Positions 1-8,672 are shown, counted from the stretch's first letter. The stretch: 64,000 bases of DNA from Nonomuraea maritima (GCF_900100395.1 NZ_FNFB01000012.1:1-64000); one strand, 5' to 3'. The notes: generated from the letters alone by a model not told the origin. Numbers and translations: made by a program.

Positions 1-275
1 GCCAGCGGGCCCCGGTTGAGCTCGGTCTCCAGCCATGCCCACTGCGCCGGTGTCAGCTTTTCGCGTGAGACCGGCCCTTTCGAGCGCAGCGCCTCGGTGC
101 CGCCCTCCCGCCAGGACTTGCGCCATCTGGCCACTGTCCGCTCATGGACTCGCAGCTCACGAGCGATCTGTCTGGTGCCGTGCCCGTCCTCGAACCAGTC
201 GGCTGCCTGTAACCGCAGCCGTTCCCGTCGTTCCTGCTCTGCGGGGGTGTACCCGCCTCGTTGCCCGTAGCGCAT
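1..275 (-). CDS. IS630-like transposase, N-terminal part (runs off the window)
   Basis: Reading the minus strand from the ATG at 273-275 gives an open frame of 91 codons to the window edge. The protein begins MRYGQRGGYTPAEQ, continues with a helix-turn-helix (RQIARELRVHERTVARWRK, about residues 35-53) and then the stretch EGGTEALRSKGP. This is the hallmark N-terminus of winged-helix transposases related to IS630. The catalytic DDE domain would lie outside the window, so I cannot say whether the gene is intact. The 100 bases upstream, before the next gene, probably contain one end of the element, but I could not define a terminal inverted repeat. Confidence 0.75.
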   Translation of the reverse strand, partial: MRYGQRGGYTPAEQERRERLRLQAADWFEDGHGTRQIARELRVHERTVARWRKSWREGGTEALRSKGPVSREKLTPAQWAWLETELNRGPL

Positions 276-376
276 ACATCGGTCGTACACCTACAACGGC
301 GGACCGTCACGACTCTCTGACTCTACGAATTCAGCCTGTGTAGCCTTGCTCGAACTCGATCGCCGAAGGGTTCGAT

Positions 377-823
377 GTGCGCACAGTTCTCGTGGCCATT
401 GCCGCGATCTCGCTCTTGGGAGGTTGTGCGGCTTCGATCCGCGATCAGCCGGTTCCGGGTTCCGAGCTGGTGCCTCGCGGCTTGGTTGACCTGCCCGCAG
501 TCAGCCGTCCCCTCGCAGACCTTGCGCAGGGGGTCGAAGAAAGGGTGCTCCTTCATCACGTCGATGGGGAGGGACGGAACACCACCTGGAGCACGAAGCT
601 CAAGATGAGGACGTCATTTCGCCTCTACATGGACTGTGTGGAAGCAAGTGGCGTGATGACTGTCCTGGTTGATCAGTCTCGGTTGCCTTATCAATGCTCC
701 AGCAGGCAGACCAACGTTCGGATCGGTACGATCCCGAACGGGCTGTTGGTCCGGAGCATCGAGGTTGAGGTGCCTAGGGGAGCCAAGTGGGCCATTCTCA
801 TCTCGGATTCACCTCCGAACTGA
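377..823 (+). CDS. Small lipoprotein of unknown function
   Basis: A 148-residue protein from a GTG start. The N-terminus MRTVLVAIAAISLLGGC is a short lipoprotein signal peptide with lipobox LGGC, so Cys17 should be lipidated and the protein anchored outside the membrane. The mature part has two further cysteines (in MDCVEAS and YQCSS) that could form a disulfide. I recognise no domain. It lies between the transposase fragment and an MFS gene, and its base composition is slightly lower in G+C than most of the window, as is common beside insertion sequences. The start is chosen because it places the signal peptide at the N-terminus; the alternative ATG two bases upstream is in another frame. 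Confidence 0.6.
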   Translation: MRTVLVAIAAISLLGGCAASIRDQPVPGSELVPRGLVDLPAVSRPLADLAQGVEERVLLHHVDGEGRNTTWSTKLKMRTSFRLYMDCVEASGVMTVLVDQSRLPYQCSSRQTNVRIGTIPNGLLVRSIEVEVPRGAKWAILISDSPPN

Positions 824-1016
824 CAGCAGGCTTTTGGACGCCTCCTGATCTATCTCGGTCGTGGATGGTACTTGCGGGCCAGGGCAAGAAACCAAGCCTT
901 CCGGTTCATCGTCTGACGGTCACGAGATCGGACGGTCGCTTATTCGTTGGCGCTGGAGCGCGGTCGGTTCGTACGATCGAGCGGATGTCGCTGGACAAGA
1001 GCGGCGGGTCGGCCCG

Positions 1017-2204
1017 GTGAGGGACGTCCGCTCAGATCACGGGACCGTTTTCGTGCGGTGGGTCTGGTGCCGAGCGGTGCTGCATCGCGGTTGGTGGCTG
1101 GTGACCAGCGTCTACCTCGTCGTCGACGCGCGTCTGACGGCGTCGGAACTGGTGCTGATCGGCGTTGCGCAGGCCGTCGCGGCGCTGGTGTTCGAGGTTC
1201 CCGCCGGCGTCGTCGCCGACACCCTGAGCCGCAAGTGGTCACTGGTCGTCTCCCACGTGCTCATGGGCATCGCCATGGTCGCCACCGCCCTGGTCAGCGA
1301 CTTCCCGGCGCTGATGGCCACCCAGATGCTTTGGGGAGTGTCGTGGACCTTCGCCAGCGGTGCGGATGTGGCGTGGATCAGCGACGAGCTCGACGATCCG
1401 GCGCGCGTCCCGGTGGTGCTGATCAGGGCGGAGCAGGCGCAGCTCATCGGGACCGTCGTCGGGCTGGCGGGTGTCGGCGGACTGGCCTGGCTGACCGAGC
1501 GCAGTACGGCGATGGTGCTTGCCGGAGCCGCCATGCTGCTCCTCGGCCTGTACGTCGTCGTCGGATTCCGCGAACAGCGCTTCGTTCCGGTATCCCGGAG
1601 ACGGTGGTCGGCTGCCTGGGTGATCCTGGTACGCGGGTCACGCCTGGTACGCGACAGCCGTGTGCTCCTAGCGGTCTTCGCCGCGACGTTTCTGGTCACC
1701 GGCGTCGCCGACGCATTCGGCCGGCTGTATCCGCTGCGACTGGTCGTTCTCGCACCCGCCGTCGACCCGGTCGTCTGGTTCACCGGCCTGGGTGTGCTGA
1801 TGTGCCTGGTGGGGGCAGTCGTCCTGCGTGTGGTGCAGCCTCGGATCAGCGGCCCGCACACCGCTCGGCGCGGTTATGCCGTCGCATGCGGCGTGGCCGC
1901 GGCCGGTTCCGGCTGCCTCGCCCTCGCGTACGAGGCGACCAGCGCGAGCCTCGCTGTGCTACTGGCCGCAGGAGCGTTGCCGCTGACCCGCAGCTTCGGC
2001 ACCATCTGGGTCAACAGCCAGACGGTCGGTGCCGTCAGGGCGACCGTGCACTCGCTGCTCGCCCAGGCCGAGTACGCGGGGAAGATCGTCTGTGGACTGG
2101 CTGTGGCCGTGATCGCCGACCTCGCGGGGGCTGTCCCCGCGCTTATGGTGTGCGGCGCGCTCCTCGTGATCGCGATCATCATCGTCCAACGCTCCACTTG
2201 GTGA
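1017..2204 (+). CDS. MFS-type membrane transporter
   Basis: Predicted 395-residue permease with about ten to twelve hydrophobic segments. After the second segment comes the major-facilitator loop signature in the form VVADTLSRKWS, matching the family pattern G-x-x-x-D-R-x-G-R-R loosely. Substrate cannot be deduced; relatives act as drug or metabolite exporters. The open frame extends upstream to 861, but that extension is not protein-like, so I place the start at the GTG at 1017, about 30 residues before the first membrane segment. No clear ribosome binding site is visible there, so the start is uncertain. It appears monocistronic; the gene after it is on the other strand. Confidence 0.7.
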   Translation: MRDVRSDHGTVFVRWVWCRAVLHRGWWLVTSVYLVVDARLTASELVLIGVAQAVAALVFEVPAGVVADTLSRKWSLVVSHVLMGIAMVATALVSDFPALMATQMLWGVSWTFASGADVAWISDELDDPARVPVVLIRAEQAQLIGTVVGLAGVGGLAWLTERSTAMVLAGAAMLLLGLYVVVGFREQRFVPVSRRRWSAAWVILVRGSRLVRDSRVLLAVFAATFLVTGVADAFGRLYPLRLVVLAPAVDPVVWFTGLGVLMCLVGAVVLRVVQPRISGPHTARRGYAVACGVAAAGSGCLALAYEATSASLAVLLAAGALPLTRSFGTIWVNSQTVGAVRATVHSLLAQAEYAGKIVCGLAVAVIADLAGAVPALMVCGALLVIAIIIVQRSTW

Positions 2205-2373
2205 TCGCGACGGGGTCGAAACGCATCGGGCACCGTGCTTCTCGTGATCGGCGACGGTGAGCAGTGCTGAGTGTTTTCATACTCGTTGCGTTCACGGGAC
2301 TGGGTTCACGCATCGAAGCGGCCATCCGTGGCCGGTGAGCGTCGACTCAGCTTGGGCCTGCCATAAGCGTGTT

Positions 2374-3018
2374 TCATTCGAGGCGGAGGGCTGCGAAAGC
2401 GTCGAAACGGCGCGGGTGATCCGGTGCACAGCGACCGGCCTCGTCTCGCGGCCTCCGGGAAGACGAACGTCCCTGAGGGGAATCAAGCCTGCGCAGTGGG
2501 ACCCAGTAACGACGCTTGTGTTCGGTGACGTCGAGCAACTGTCCACCGTTGGCTTCGATGACTTTTCGCGAGGCGGTATTGGTCTTGTCGCACATGACCA
2601 GGGCCTCGGAAATGCCCATGGACCTGGCGATCGGCAGCGCCGCCGCGAGCATGGCCGTCGCGTGACCCAGGCGGCGCGCGCTGGGGCGGACGTCGTAGCC
2701 GATGTGGCCGCCGCACTGTTCCAGTGCCGGAGTGAGACGGTGACGGATGGCCAGCCTTCCCAGGAACTGCTCGCCGTCGACCCACCACAGGGTGGTCATC
2801 GGCACGAGTCCGGGGCGCACACCTGATGCGGTCCGCTCGTTGACCACGCGCGCGGCGTAGGCCTCGAAGGCCGCCGGGTCCACAAGAGCCTGCGGATCGA
2901 CGTCGTCAACGAACCAAGGCACCGGATAGTCATGGTCGGCGCGAAACTCGGCTACCGCGGCCAGAAAAGACGTCAGCAACCTGCCGACCGGGTCGATGAA
3001 CTCCGGCATGGTGACCAT
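2374..3018 (-). CDS. GNAT-family N-acetyltransferase
   Basis: A 214-residue protein whose central part fits the GNAT fold: an N-terminal beta region, GGHIGYDVRPSARRLGHATAML (motif A, acetyl-CoA pyrophosphate-binding loop, R-x-x-G-x-A) and a C-terminal part with CDKTNTASRKVIEANGG, typical of the COG3981 group of GNATs. The substrate is unknown. The C-terminal 35 residues after YWVPL are Arg/Ser-rich and unlike the family; the usual proteins stop near that point, so a lost stop codon is possible. I prefer the ATG at 3016-3018, preceded by GAAGG, over the upstream TTG. It is an isolated gene facing the MFS gene. Confidence 0.75.
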   Translation of the reverse strand: MVTMPEFIDPVGRLLTSFLAAVAEFRADHDYPVPWFVDDVDPQALVDPAAFEAYAARVVNERTASGVRPGLVPMTTLWWVDGEQFLGRLAIRHRLTPALEQCGGHIGYDVRPSARRLGHATAMLAAALPIARSMGISEALVMCDKTNTASRKVIEANGGQLLDVTEHKRRYWVPLRRLDSPQGRSSSRRPRDEAGRCAPDHPRRFDAFAALRLE

Positions 3019-3381
3019 GCTGCCTTCAGGGGCGAGTGGCGCCAAGCCGATTCGAGGGCGGGGCAGCGCTCGGGCGAGTCGGCGTCAGGGGCAACGGAGA
3101 TCGCGAAGTCGTACCGGTTTCTGTCGGGCGGGCGTGGGCGAAGTCTGCGCACCTGCACTTCGCGGGTGCTGGGCGCCTCTGCCGGAGTTCCCTCAGCCGA
3201 GCGACTACGCGCAGCGCACCACCGATGAGGTGCTGCTCGTCGCATGACTACCGGTGCCTGCACTTCAGGGCAGGGTTCGAGCCTCATATGGTGGATTTCC
3301 AACGTCTTGTCGCAGATCAGAGCGGGATGGTCGTTCTGGCGGTCGGCCCCGTGACCGAGATCGACAGCGACGCGTTGGCAT
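3019..3381. other. Intergenic region without a recognisable gene
   Basis: No frame in this stretch gives a plausible protein and codon-position bias is weak. It probably contains the promoter of the acetyltransferase and decayed sequence leading into the SDR remnant that follows. Confidence 0.5.
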
Positions 3382-3540
3382 GCCGAGCCGGCGCTCAACC
3401 TCAGCAGCGTCCTCTACGCCCTCAAGCATCAGATTCCCGCGGAGATCGCCGCGTTCGCGGCGTTCCTGCTGAGTGACGGAGCCGGATTCAGCACGGGGGC
3501 CGCACTCGGGATCGATGGCGGGATGAGCGCGCGCCGGTAG
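3382..3540 (+). pseudogene. C-terminal remnant of a short-chain dehydrogenase (SDR)
   Basis: In the frame ending at the TAG at 3538-3540 the translation runs through IPAEIAAFAAFLLSDGAGF, then TGAALGIDGGMSARR. This is the standard SDR C-terminus (pattern PEEIAxxxxFLxSDxAxFxTGxxLxVDGG). About 50 codons are recognisable; nothing upstream in any frame shows the Rossmann glycine motif or the Y-x-x-x-K active site, and there is no start codon with a ribosome binding site. I read it as a truncated, non-functional relic, in keeping with the transposase fragment a few kilobases away. Confidence 0.7.
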
Positions 3541-3644
3541 ACGGTGCACACGGACGGCTTCACCTGAGCGCTCACGACCCCACCCTCTCCGGCCACCGCC
3601 TCGCTCGTGCCGGCGTTCGGCCCACCCTGCCAGGACGTCTGGAC

Positions 3645-4295
3645 TCAGTGGTGCATGCGATCGAGCACTTCCTCGGTCGAGGGCACCGCATGGGCGAGGA
3701 AGCGGTAGTTGACGATCGCCGCCTCGTAGCCGTCGCCCCACTCCGGATGCCGTGGGCCGGCGGTCGCATCCCTGACGACGGCCACTTCGAAGCCCTGCTC
3801 GAGAAACTCGCGCAGGTGGGATTCGACGCACATGTTCGCCAGCATGCCGCCGAGCACGATCCTGTCGACGCCCCGCTTGCGCAGTTGGAGGACCAGGTCG
3901 TTGGTCTGCGGCCCGAACACTTTGTGTGGGCTCGCGACGATCGTCCTGCCGTCCTCGATGTACGGCTTGAAGCGTTCCAGCCAGTCCGCTCCCGAGTCGC
4001 GGAAGCCGGTCAGATCCAGCGGGCCGCTTCGTGCGAACATGCCCGTTCGGGCTTCTTCGGTCTCCAGCGGCCCGTTGAACGTCCAACCGCTGTCGCTCGG
4101 ATAGAAGTAGTGGGGGGATATGAAGACGTCATATCCCCGTTCCTTCGCGGCCTTGAAGATGCGCTCCATGTTCTCGACCGTGCCGTTCTCGGTGACACTC
4201 GCGCCGACTGCTGCCCAGCTCGATCCGTTCTCGCTCAGCACGTCGTTCTGCGGGTCGATGAACACCACCGCGGTGTCGGATCGCTGGAATTCCAT
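3645..4295 (-). CDS. Isochorismatase-like cysteine hydrolase
   Basis: A 216-residue member of the isochorismatase/nicotinamidase superfamily. The catalytic triad is visible: Asp14 in VVFIDPQNDV, Lys125 in ASPHKVFG and nucleophile Cys156 in LANMCVESH, followed by the family's VVRDAT motif. Such enzymes hydrolyse isochorismate, carbamoyl or amide substrates. The long aromatic insert YFYPSDSGWTFNG around residue 63 suggests an unusual substrate. The chosen ATG at 4293-4295 follows a purine-rich AGAGGGGGCGG stretch, whereas the open frame 13 codons further upstream has no such signal. It sits beside rclA in the same orientation with a 340-base gap, so co-regulation is possible but not shown. Confidence 0.85.
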   Translation of the reverse strand: MEFQRSDTAVVFIDPQNDVLSENGSSWAAVGASVTENGTVENMERIFKAAKERGYDVFISPHYFYPSDSGWTFNGPLETEEARTGMFARSGPLDLTGFRDSGADWLERFKPYIEDGRTIVASPHKVFGPQTNDLVLQLRKRGVDRIVLGGMLANMCVESHLREFLEQGFEVAVVRDATAGPRHPEWGDGYEAAIVNYRFLAHAVPSTEEVLDRMHH

Positions 4296-4635
4296 TGCCC
4301 CGCCCCCTCTGCCGTCGCCTGATGGCCGGCTCACGTCCGACAGGACCGGCCCCTGGACGGCCAGACGAGGGCCATACCCCTTCTGAGCTGCGACAACCTT
4401 GGCCGGTACGGTTCTACGCGCGTTCGTTCACGCGCCGCGTCCCGGGTCATGCTCGGGCGGCTCTCGGGCGGTTCGGCCGCGGCCGAATCAGGGTTCCGCA
4501 CGGTACGCGCGTCCAGTCGGAGCGTTCGTATCGCAACAGGTGCCACACGCTGTTTCGGTGCCAGGCGCCGTGCACGAGTACGAGGGTTACAGCATGTTCG
4601 TTCTCCAGGAGCACGGGGGTCGACTGTCTGGGCTG
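4296..4635. other. Gap between rclA and the cysteine hydrolase
   Basis: I see no coding frame, repeat or strong hairpin here. It should contain the end of the rclA transcript and the promoter of the cysteine hydrolase. Confidence 0.4.
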
Positions 4636-6075
4636 CTACGTGCTCATGAGTGCAGCGCCGGACGGAGACCGCACGTGCGCGACCGTGCCGAGAACTTCGT
4701 TGAGGACCTCGGTCGTGCTGGGGTGCGTGTAGATCGAGTTGCCGAGTTCACGGGCGGGAACGTCATGACGCATGGCCAGGGCGATCAGGTTGATGACTTC
4801 CTGGGAGTCGATGCTGACCAGTGCCGCGCCGAGGATGAGATCGGTGTCCGCGTCGATGACGAGCTTGATCAGGCCGCGGGTGTCGCCCATGATCCGCACA
4901 CGCGGCGTGGCTGCGGTCTGAGCGACGAGCTTGCCGGCGATCCGCACGTTGTAGCCGCGTTCCCGGGCGGCGGTCTCGGTGAGGCCGACGGTGGAGAACG
5001 GCGGGGTGATGAACATCGTGTGCGGGACGGCCCGTCGGTCAGCCGTGGAACGGGTGCCGTCACCGAGAAGCCCGTCCGCGACGATGCGGTGGTCGTCGAG
5101 GGAGATGTAGGTGAACTGCGGTCCCCCGTTGACGTCCCCGATCGCGTAGATGTGCGGCCGGCTCGTACGCAGGTACTCGTCCACCTCGATGGCGCCACGT
5201 TCGGTGACGCGGATGCCCGCCCGGTCCAGGCCGAGTCCCTCGATGGCGGGGACGCGCCCGGTGGCGACGAGGATCTTGTCCGCTTCCAGGGTCCGCGGAC
5301 GCCCGTCGATCTCGAAACGAATGACGGTGTCGGCGGAGCCGTCGCTGACCTCGGTGACCCTCGCGTCGGGTATGAGGGTGATTCCCTGGTCGCGGAGAAT
5401 GTCGACGACGACTTCGGCGACGTCGTCGTCCTCGCGGCCCAGGAACTTGGGTGACGCCTCGAGAACCGACACCTCCGATCCGAACTGCCGGTACATGGCG
5501 GCGAACTCCAGGCCGAGATAACCGCCGCCGATCACCACGAGGTGTCGTGGCAGCTCCTTGGTGTGGAGCAGGTCGGTGCTCGTCGCCAGGTACGCGCTCG
5601 TACGCATTCCGCGGATGTCGGGGATCACGGGCACGGATCCGGTGTTGATCACGATGGTGTCGGCGTTGACAGTGAGGCGGTCGTCGCCCGCCGCTACCTC
5701 GACCGTCTTGGCGTCGAGGAACGAGGCCCTGCCGGTGACCACGGTGACGGTGTCGAGGGTGTCCAGCATCTGGAAGTTCCTGCCGCGCATCATCGTGGTC
5801 AGGTCGGTGACCGCGCCGATCGCGTCCTGGTACCAGCTCTGCGGGTCGTCGCCCGGGCGACGGACGTCGGCGTGGTGGACCAGCGCCTTGGTCGGTACGC
5901 AGCCGATGTTGATGCAGGTGCCTCCGTACATCTGATCGGACTGCTCCAGCATGACGACCTTCCGCCCCTCGCGGGCCATGGTCGCCGCGAGGGTCTTCCC
6001 GCCCTTGCCGAAACCGATGACCAGCACGTCGGCCGTGATGCCAATGCTCTCTGTTCCGCTCACACCTCCAACCAT
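4636..6075 (-). CDS. rclA: RclA-like flavoprotein disulfide reductase
   Basis: A 479-residue pyridine-nucleotide disulfide oxidoreductase. The FAD-binding motif is VIGFGKGGKTLA (residues 19-30), the redox-active pair is Cys54/Cys59 in GGTCINIGCVPTKALVH, the NAD(P)H-binding motif is GGGYLGLE near residue 180, and the C-terminal HPSTTE carries the His/Glu catalytic dyad. IGFGK-GKTLA and the Cys-INIG-Cys spacing are characteristic of E. coli RclA, a cupric reductase induced by hypochlorous acid. The divergent neighbour is an RclR-like regulator, which strongly supports the name. The ATG start lies within a GTTGGAGG sequence that is half of a shared inverted repeat; initiation at the GTG four codons in is an alternative. 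Confidence 0.85.
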   Translation of the reverse strand: MVGGVSGTESIGITADVLVIGFGKGGKTLAATMAREGRKVVMLEQSDQMYGGTCINIGCVPTKALVHHADVRRPGDDPQSWYQDAIGAVTDLTTMMRGRNFQMLDTLDTVTVVTGRASFLDAKTVEVAAGDDRLTVNADTIVINTGSVPVIPDIRGMRTSAYLATSTDLLHTKELPRHLVVIGGGYLGLEFAAMYRQFGSEVSVLEASPKFLGREDDDVAEVVVDILRDQGITLIPDARVTEVSDGSADTVIRFEIDGRPRTLEADKILVATGRVPAIEGLGLDRAGIRVTERGAIEVDEYLRTSRPHIYAIGDVNGGPQFTYISLDDHRIVADGLLGDGTRSTADRRAVPHTMFITPPFSTVGLTETAARERGYNVRIAGKLVAQTAATPRVRIMGDTRGLIKLVIDADTDLILGAALVSIDSQEVINLIALAMRHDVPARELGNSIYTHPSTTEVLNEVLGTVAHVRSPSGAALMST

Positions 6076-6109
6076 GTGACACTGGAAATGATCCGTATAG
6101 ACGTTGGAG
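6066..6109. promoter_or_regulatory. Inverted repeat in the rclA-rclR divergent promoter
   Basis: CTCCAAC at 6066-6072 and GTTGGAG at 6103-6109 form a perfect 7-base inverted repeat with 30 bases between. The left arm touches the rclA start codon and the right arm lies about 25 bases before the rclR start. Because E. coli RclR acts on its own divergent region, this is a reasonable candidate operator for the regulator encoded next door. Inference only. Confidence 0.4.
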
Positions 6110-6134
6110 TCTCAATTTTTATCGCAGGAGGCTC

Positions 6135-7103
6135 ATGGATACGCTCAGTCGGCTGGTCCGCCTCGCGCACCTGGAGGGCACCCTGGATACGAGGTGCCTG
6201 TTCACCGGGCGCACGGTCGTCGGACATCCGGATGCTCCCGCGCGTGAGGCGCCGTTCCACTTCGTGCTGGAAGGGGAATGCGCTCTCGAACTCGCGGACA
6301 GAACCGTCCGCCTCGTCGCGGGTGACATCGTGCTGCTCTCTCGCGGGCAAGCTCACACCGTCCACAGCGGGGCCGGCGCAGAGGCCGGCATCCTCCGGCA
6401 GAACGGCGCCGCATTCACGACCGCGCGGGCCACGGGTGACGGAGGACTGGTGGACCTGTTCTGCGGGCGCTACACGTTCCGCCCGGGGGCGGGCGACATC
6501 CTTTTCGCCACGCTGCCCGAGGTCGTACACGTCAACCTCGGCCCGCAGGCGAGCGAACACGCGCGGGCGTTGACCGCGCTGATGCGGGACGAGGCCGACA
6601 ACGAAGGGCACGGGACCGCGGTCATCCTGTCCTCGCTCTGCGACGTCCTGCTCACCATGCTGCTCCGGCACACACCCCGCCGTCACCCCACGGACAGGAC
6701 GCCGTGGACGGCGATCGAGGACGGGCGGATGCGGGCCGCGATCGACGCTGTGGTCCATGACCCCGGCCGCGAATGGACCATCGCCGAGCTGGCCGGGGTC
6801 GCCGCCATGTCTCGTGCGACCTTCATCCGTCATTTCACGCGCAGCACCGGCACGACCGTCGCCGTATTCCTGACCAAGATCAGGATGATGATCGCGGCTG
6901 AGCTTCTCAGCGACACCGACCAGTCGATCGGATCGGTCGCGGCCACGGTCGGCTTCAGTTCCGAGTCGTCATTCGGACGTGTCTTCCGCCTTACCACCGG
7001 CACGACTCCGGCCCGGTTCCGGCGCGGCACCACCCGGCGACATGAACCCCGAGGCGAGCGTCCTGACGACAGTGAAGCGCGCCTGGCGCCGGCAGGAGCC
7101 TGA
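6135..7103 (+). CDS. rclR: RclR-like AraC-family redox-sensing activator
   Basis: A 322-residue AraC-family regulator. Residues 1-185 form a cupin-like sensor domain and about 190-295 the two helix-turn-helix motifs (IAELAGVAAMSRATFIRHF and IGSVAATVGFSSESSFGRVF). The N-terminus MDTLSRLVRLAHLEGTLDTRC aligns with E. coli RclR, and Cys21 occupies the position of its conserved sensor cysteine. A second cysteine, Cys110 in LVDLFCGRYTF, fits the place of E. coli Cys89. In E. coli these respond to hypochlorous acid. AGGAGG precedes the ATG closely. Divergence from rclA fits direct control. The C-terminal 25 residues are a low-complexity tail. Confidence 0.8.
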   Translation: MDTLSRLVRLAHLEGTLDTRCLFTGRTVVGHPDAPAREAPFHFVLEGECALELADRTVRLVAGDIVLLSRGQAHTVHSGAGAEAGILRQNGAAFTTARATGDGGLVDLFCGRYTFRPGAGDILFATLPEVVHVNLGPQASEHARALTALMRDEADNEGHGTAVILSSLCDVLLTMLLRHTPRRHPTDRTPWTAIEDGRMRAAIDAVVHDPGREWTIAELAGVAAMSRATFIRHFTRSTGTTVAVFLTKIRMMIAAELLSDTDQSIGSVAATVGFSSESSFGRVFRLTTGTTPARFRRGTTRRHEPRGERPDDSEARLAPAGA

Positions 7104-7325
7104 CACGCTCCGGCCAGGGTGGAGAGGCGATCTCCTCTCACCCGTTGGGACACCGGACGAAAGGTTGCAGGGCTTCCACCTCAAGGGGACCGGGGGTCGC
7201 CGCTGTTGCGGCGGGGCCTGCTCGGGGCGGTCATGTGTCCGCCCCGAGAGGCCTGATCCGGACGATGACCTGTACTTCCCCGGTCATCGACGCGGGTCAG
7301 ATCGAAGGAACTATCTGCGCCGTTG

Positions 7326-7433
7326 TCAGTAGTCCCAGCGCCAACGACGACGACGGCGGCGGCGACGCCACCAGTACCGGTCGTCGCGGTGACGCCACCT
7401 GTCGCGGTCGCGAGGCCAGGGATCGCCGAACAT
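7326..7433 (-). CDS. 35-residue Arg/Trp-rich cationic peptide
   Basis: A short frame with a strong ribosome binding site: GAGAGGAG lies 6 bases before the ATG at 7431-7433. The product starts MFGDPWPRDRDRWRHRDDRY, then WW, eight consecutive arginines, and ends WRWDY before a TGA. It has 16 arginines, six tryptophans and several aspartates, giving a net positive charge and no membrane segment. No family comes to mind. The compositional extremity could be chance in GC-rich DNA, but the good SD spacing and the clean stop argue for translation. It is an orphan between rclR and a small secreted protein. Confidence 0.45.
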   Translation of the reverse strand: MFGDPWPRDRDRWRHRDDRYWWRRRRRRRRWRWDY

Positions 7434-7997
7434 AGTCGTCTCCTCTCTGGTACGCAGTCGTACGTGGCGGCTGCGCTTCTTCTCCATCGTCCACAGCGGT
7501 TGCGGAAGGTGTCGAGACAAGCGGCGCTTAAATGGGATGAATCGGGCATGTCTCGGCCTTGAAGGTGACGGGGCGCTTGCGGCCGCGTGAAGGGGGCGGC
7601 TCCCGGATTGCCGTCGGGAGGCGGGTGCACGACACGGGCTGGTGCTCGATTTGGGGAGATGATGGCCGGTGGTTCCGGCCGCCGAAGGACTAATCCGCTG
7701 CAGGTTCCTGCGGGGCGGATGGGGTCCTGTGGGCATTGTCCTGGCGGGGCGGGTGGTGGCTCTGACGCCGGTGTGTCGCGGTGGGGTCGTGTGTCTGTGG
7801 GGCGGCGTCCCGGTGCGGGGATGTGTCTGGTTCGGATGTTCTGGGGACGCTACTGGCTCTGCTCCCGTTATGGGGTCGGTTCGTTCTATGCCCGATTCTG
7901 ATGTCAGAAAGTAGCATTTTGGTTACTTTAAGTGGTGAAACGCAAGGCAATGACCGCATGTGGATCTTTCGCCGTTCATCGCACTGGAGGCACGCCC
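7434..7997. other. 564-base region without a convincing gene
   Basis: No frame shows a plausible protein. The last 90 bases (about 7905-7950) are unusually A+T-rich for this window, with TAGCAT and TTACTT elements, and probably hold the promoter of the small secreted protein that follows. Confidence 0.4.
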
Positions 7998-8213
7998 ATG
8001 TCCACTGTCCCGATGCGTCTCATCCTCGCTCCGGCCGCTGCCGCGCTGGCCACGGCCGCCATGCTGTCCGCCGGCGCGTCTCCGGCCGTCGCCGGCAGCC
8101 CTGACCTCGACCTGATCTACTCCAGCCCTTTCGCGACGAACACTTACTACGCAGGCGGTTTCATCTTCGACCGCCGCGTGCGCCTCATTGTCTGGGACGG
8201 CCACCACGGTTAG
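7998..8213 (+). CDS. Small secreted protein (71 residues)
   Basis: The ATG at 7998 is preceded by GGAGG with 7-base spacing. The product has a classical signal peptide: MSTVPMRLI, a hydrophobic alanine-rich core, and a likely cleavage after SPAVA-G near residue 34. The mature peptide of about 37 residues begins GSPDLDLIYSSPFATN and is rich in aromatic residues, ending VWDGHHG. It contains no cysteine. I do not recognise the family; small secreted peptides of this kind are common in actinomycetes and mostly uncharacterised. A strong hairpin lies about 100 bases downstream. Confidence 0.65.
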   Translation: MSTVPMRLILAPAAAALATAAMLSAGASPAVAGSPDLDLIYSSPFATNTYYAGGFIFDRRVRLIVWDGHHG

Positions 8214-8309
8214 GCAGCAGCTCCTTGCAGCGGCCGAAGGAAGCCCCGTTCCGTCAAGCGCGGGGGAAGCGGGCGGAGCACGGGTCGACGCCGTAGACGC
8301 CCCCGCGTA

Positions 8310-8347
8310 CGAAAGGGGCGCGCCGCCACCACGGCGCGCCCCTTTCG
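8310..8347. terminator. Hairpin terminator candidate
   Basis: CGAAAGGGGCGCGCC at 8310-8324 is perfectly complementary to GGCGCGCCCCTTTCG at 8333-8347: a 15-base-pair stem with an 8-base loop. There is no T-tract, as usual for actinomycete intrinsic terminators. It lies about 95 bases after the small secreted protein gene. Confidence 0.7.
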
Positions 8348-8666
8348 GGTCAGGTAAGGCCCTGCCCTCGCAGCCTACGAGCCCCCTCTTCCACGATCGG
8401 GAACGCGCGCCGAAAGCGGGGCGCGGGGCGTGACGTTGTGAGCGCCGCCATTTGCCACGGGACAGCTCCGGCTCGGCAGACAGGTCGACCGCGCGGCGCC
8501 GCCGGAAGGTGCTCGGTACGGGGGCGGTCAGCTCGACATGGGCTTGTCCCGTGCGGGGTCGGCTGGGTGACGTGGGCTCTGTCCCGGCCGGTGGGATGGC
8601 ATGGCCTGTCCTCGTACGGGTGGGTCGGTAGGTCGATCCGGGTGGGGTTCGGGGTGGGTGGGCGCG
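8348..8666. other. Gap before the Nudix gene
   Basis: No convincing coding frame. The sequence becomes G-rich and repetitive toward the Nudix start (many GGGT and TCGG words), which looks compositional rather than functional. Confidence 0.4.
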
Positions 8667-8672
8667 TAGGGT
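8667..8672 (+). promoter_or_regulatory. -10 element of a probably leaderless transcript
   Basis: TAGGGT lies 7 bases before the GTG start of the Nudix gene, and there is no Shine-Dalgarno sequence. In actinomycetes this arrangement usually means that transcription starts at the first base of the start codon. Confidence 0.4.

Noticed and set aside
7781..8104. Plus-strand frame overlapping the small secreted protein gene
   Set aside because: Cys/Trp/Arg-rich shadow; the overlapping frame has a signal peptide and a ribosome binding site.
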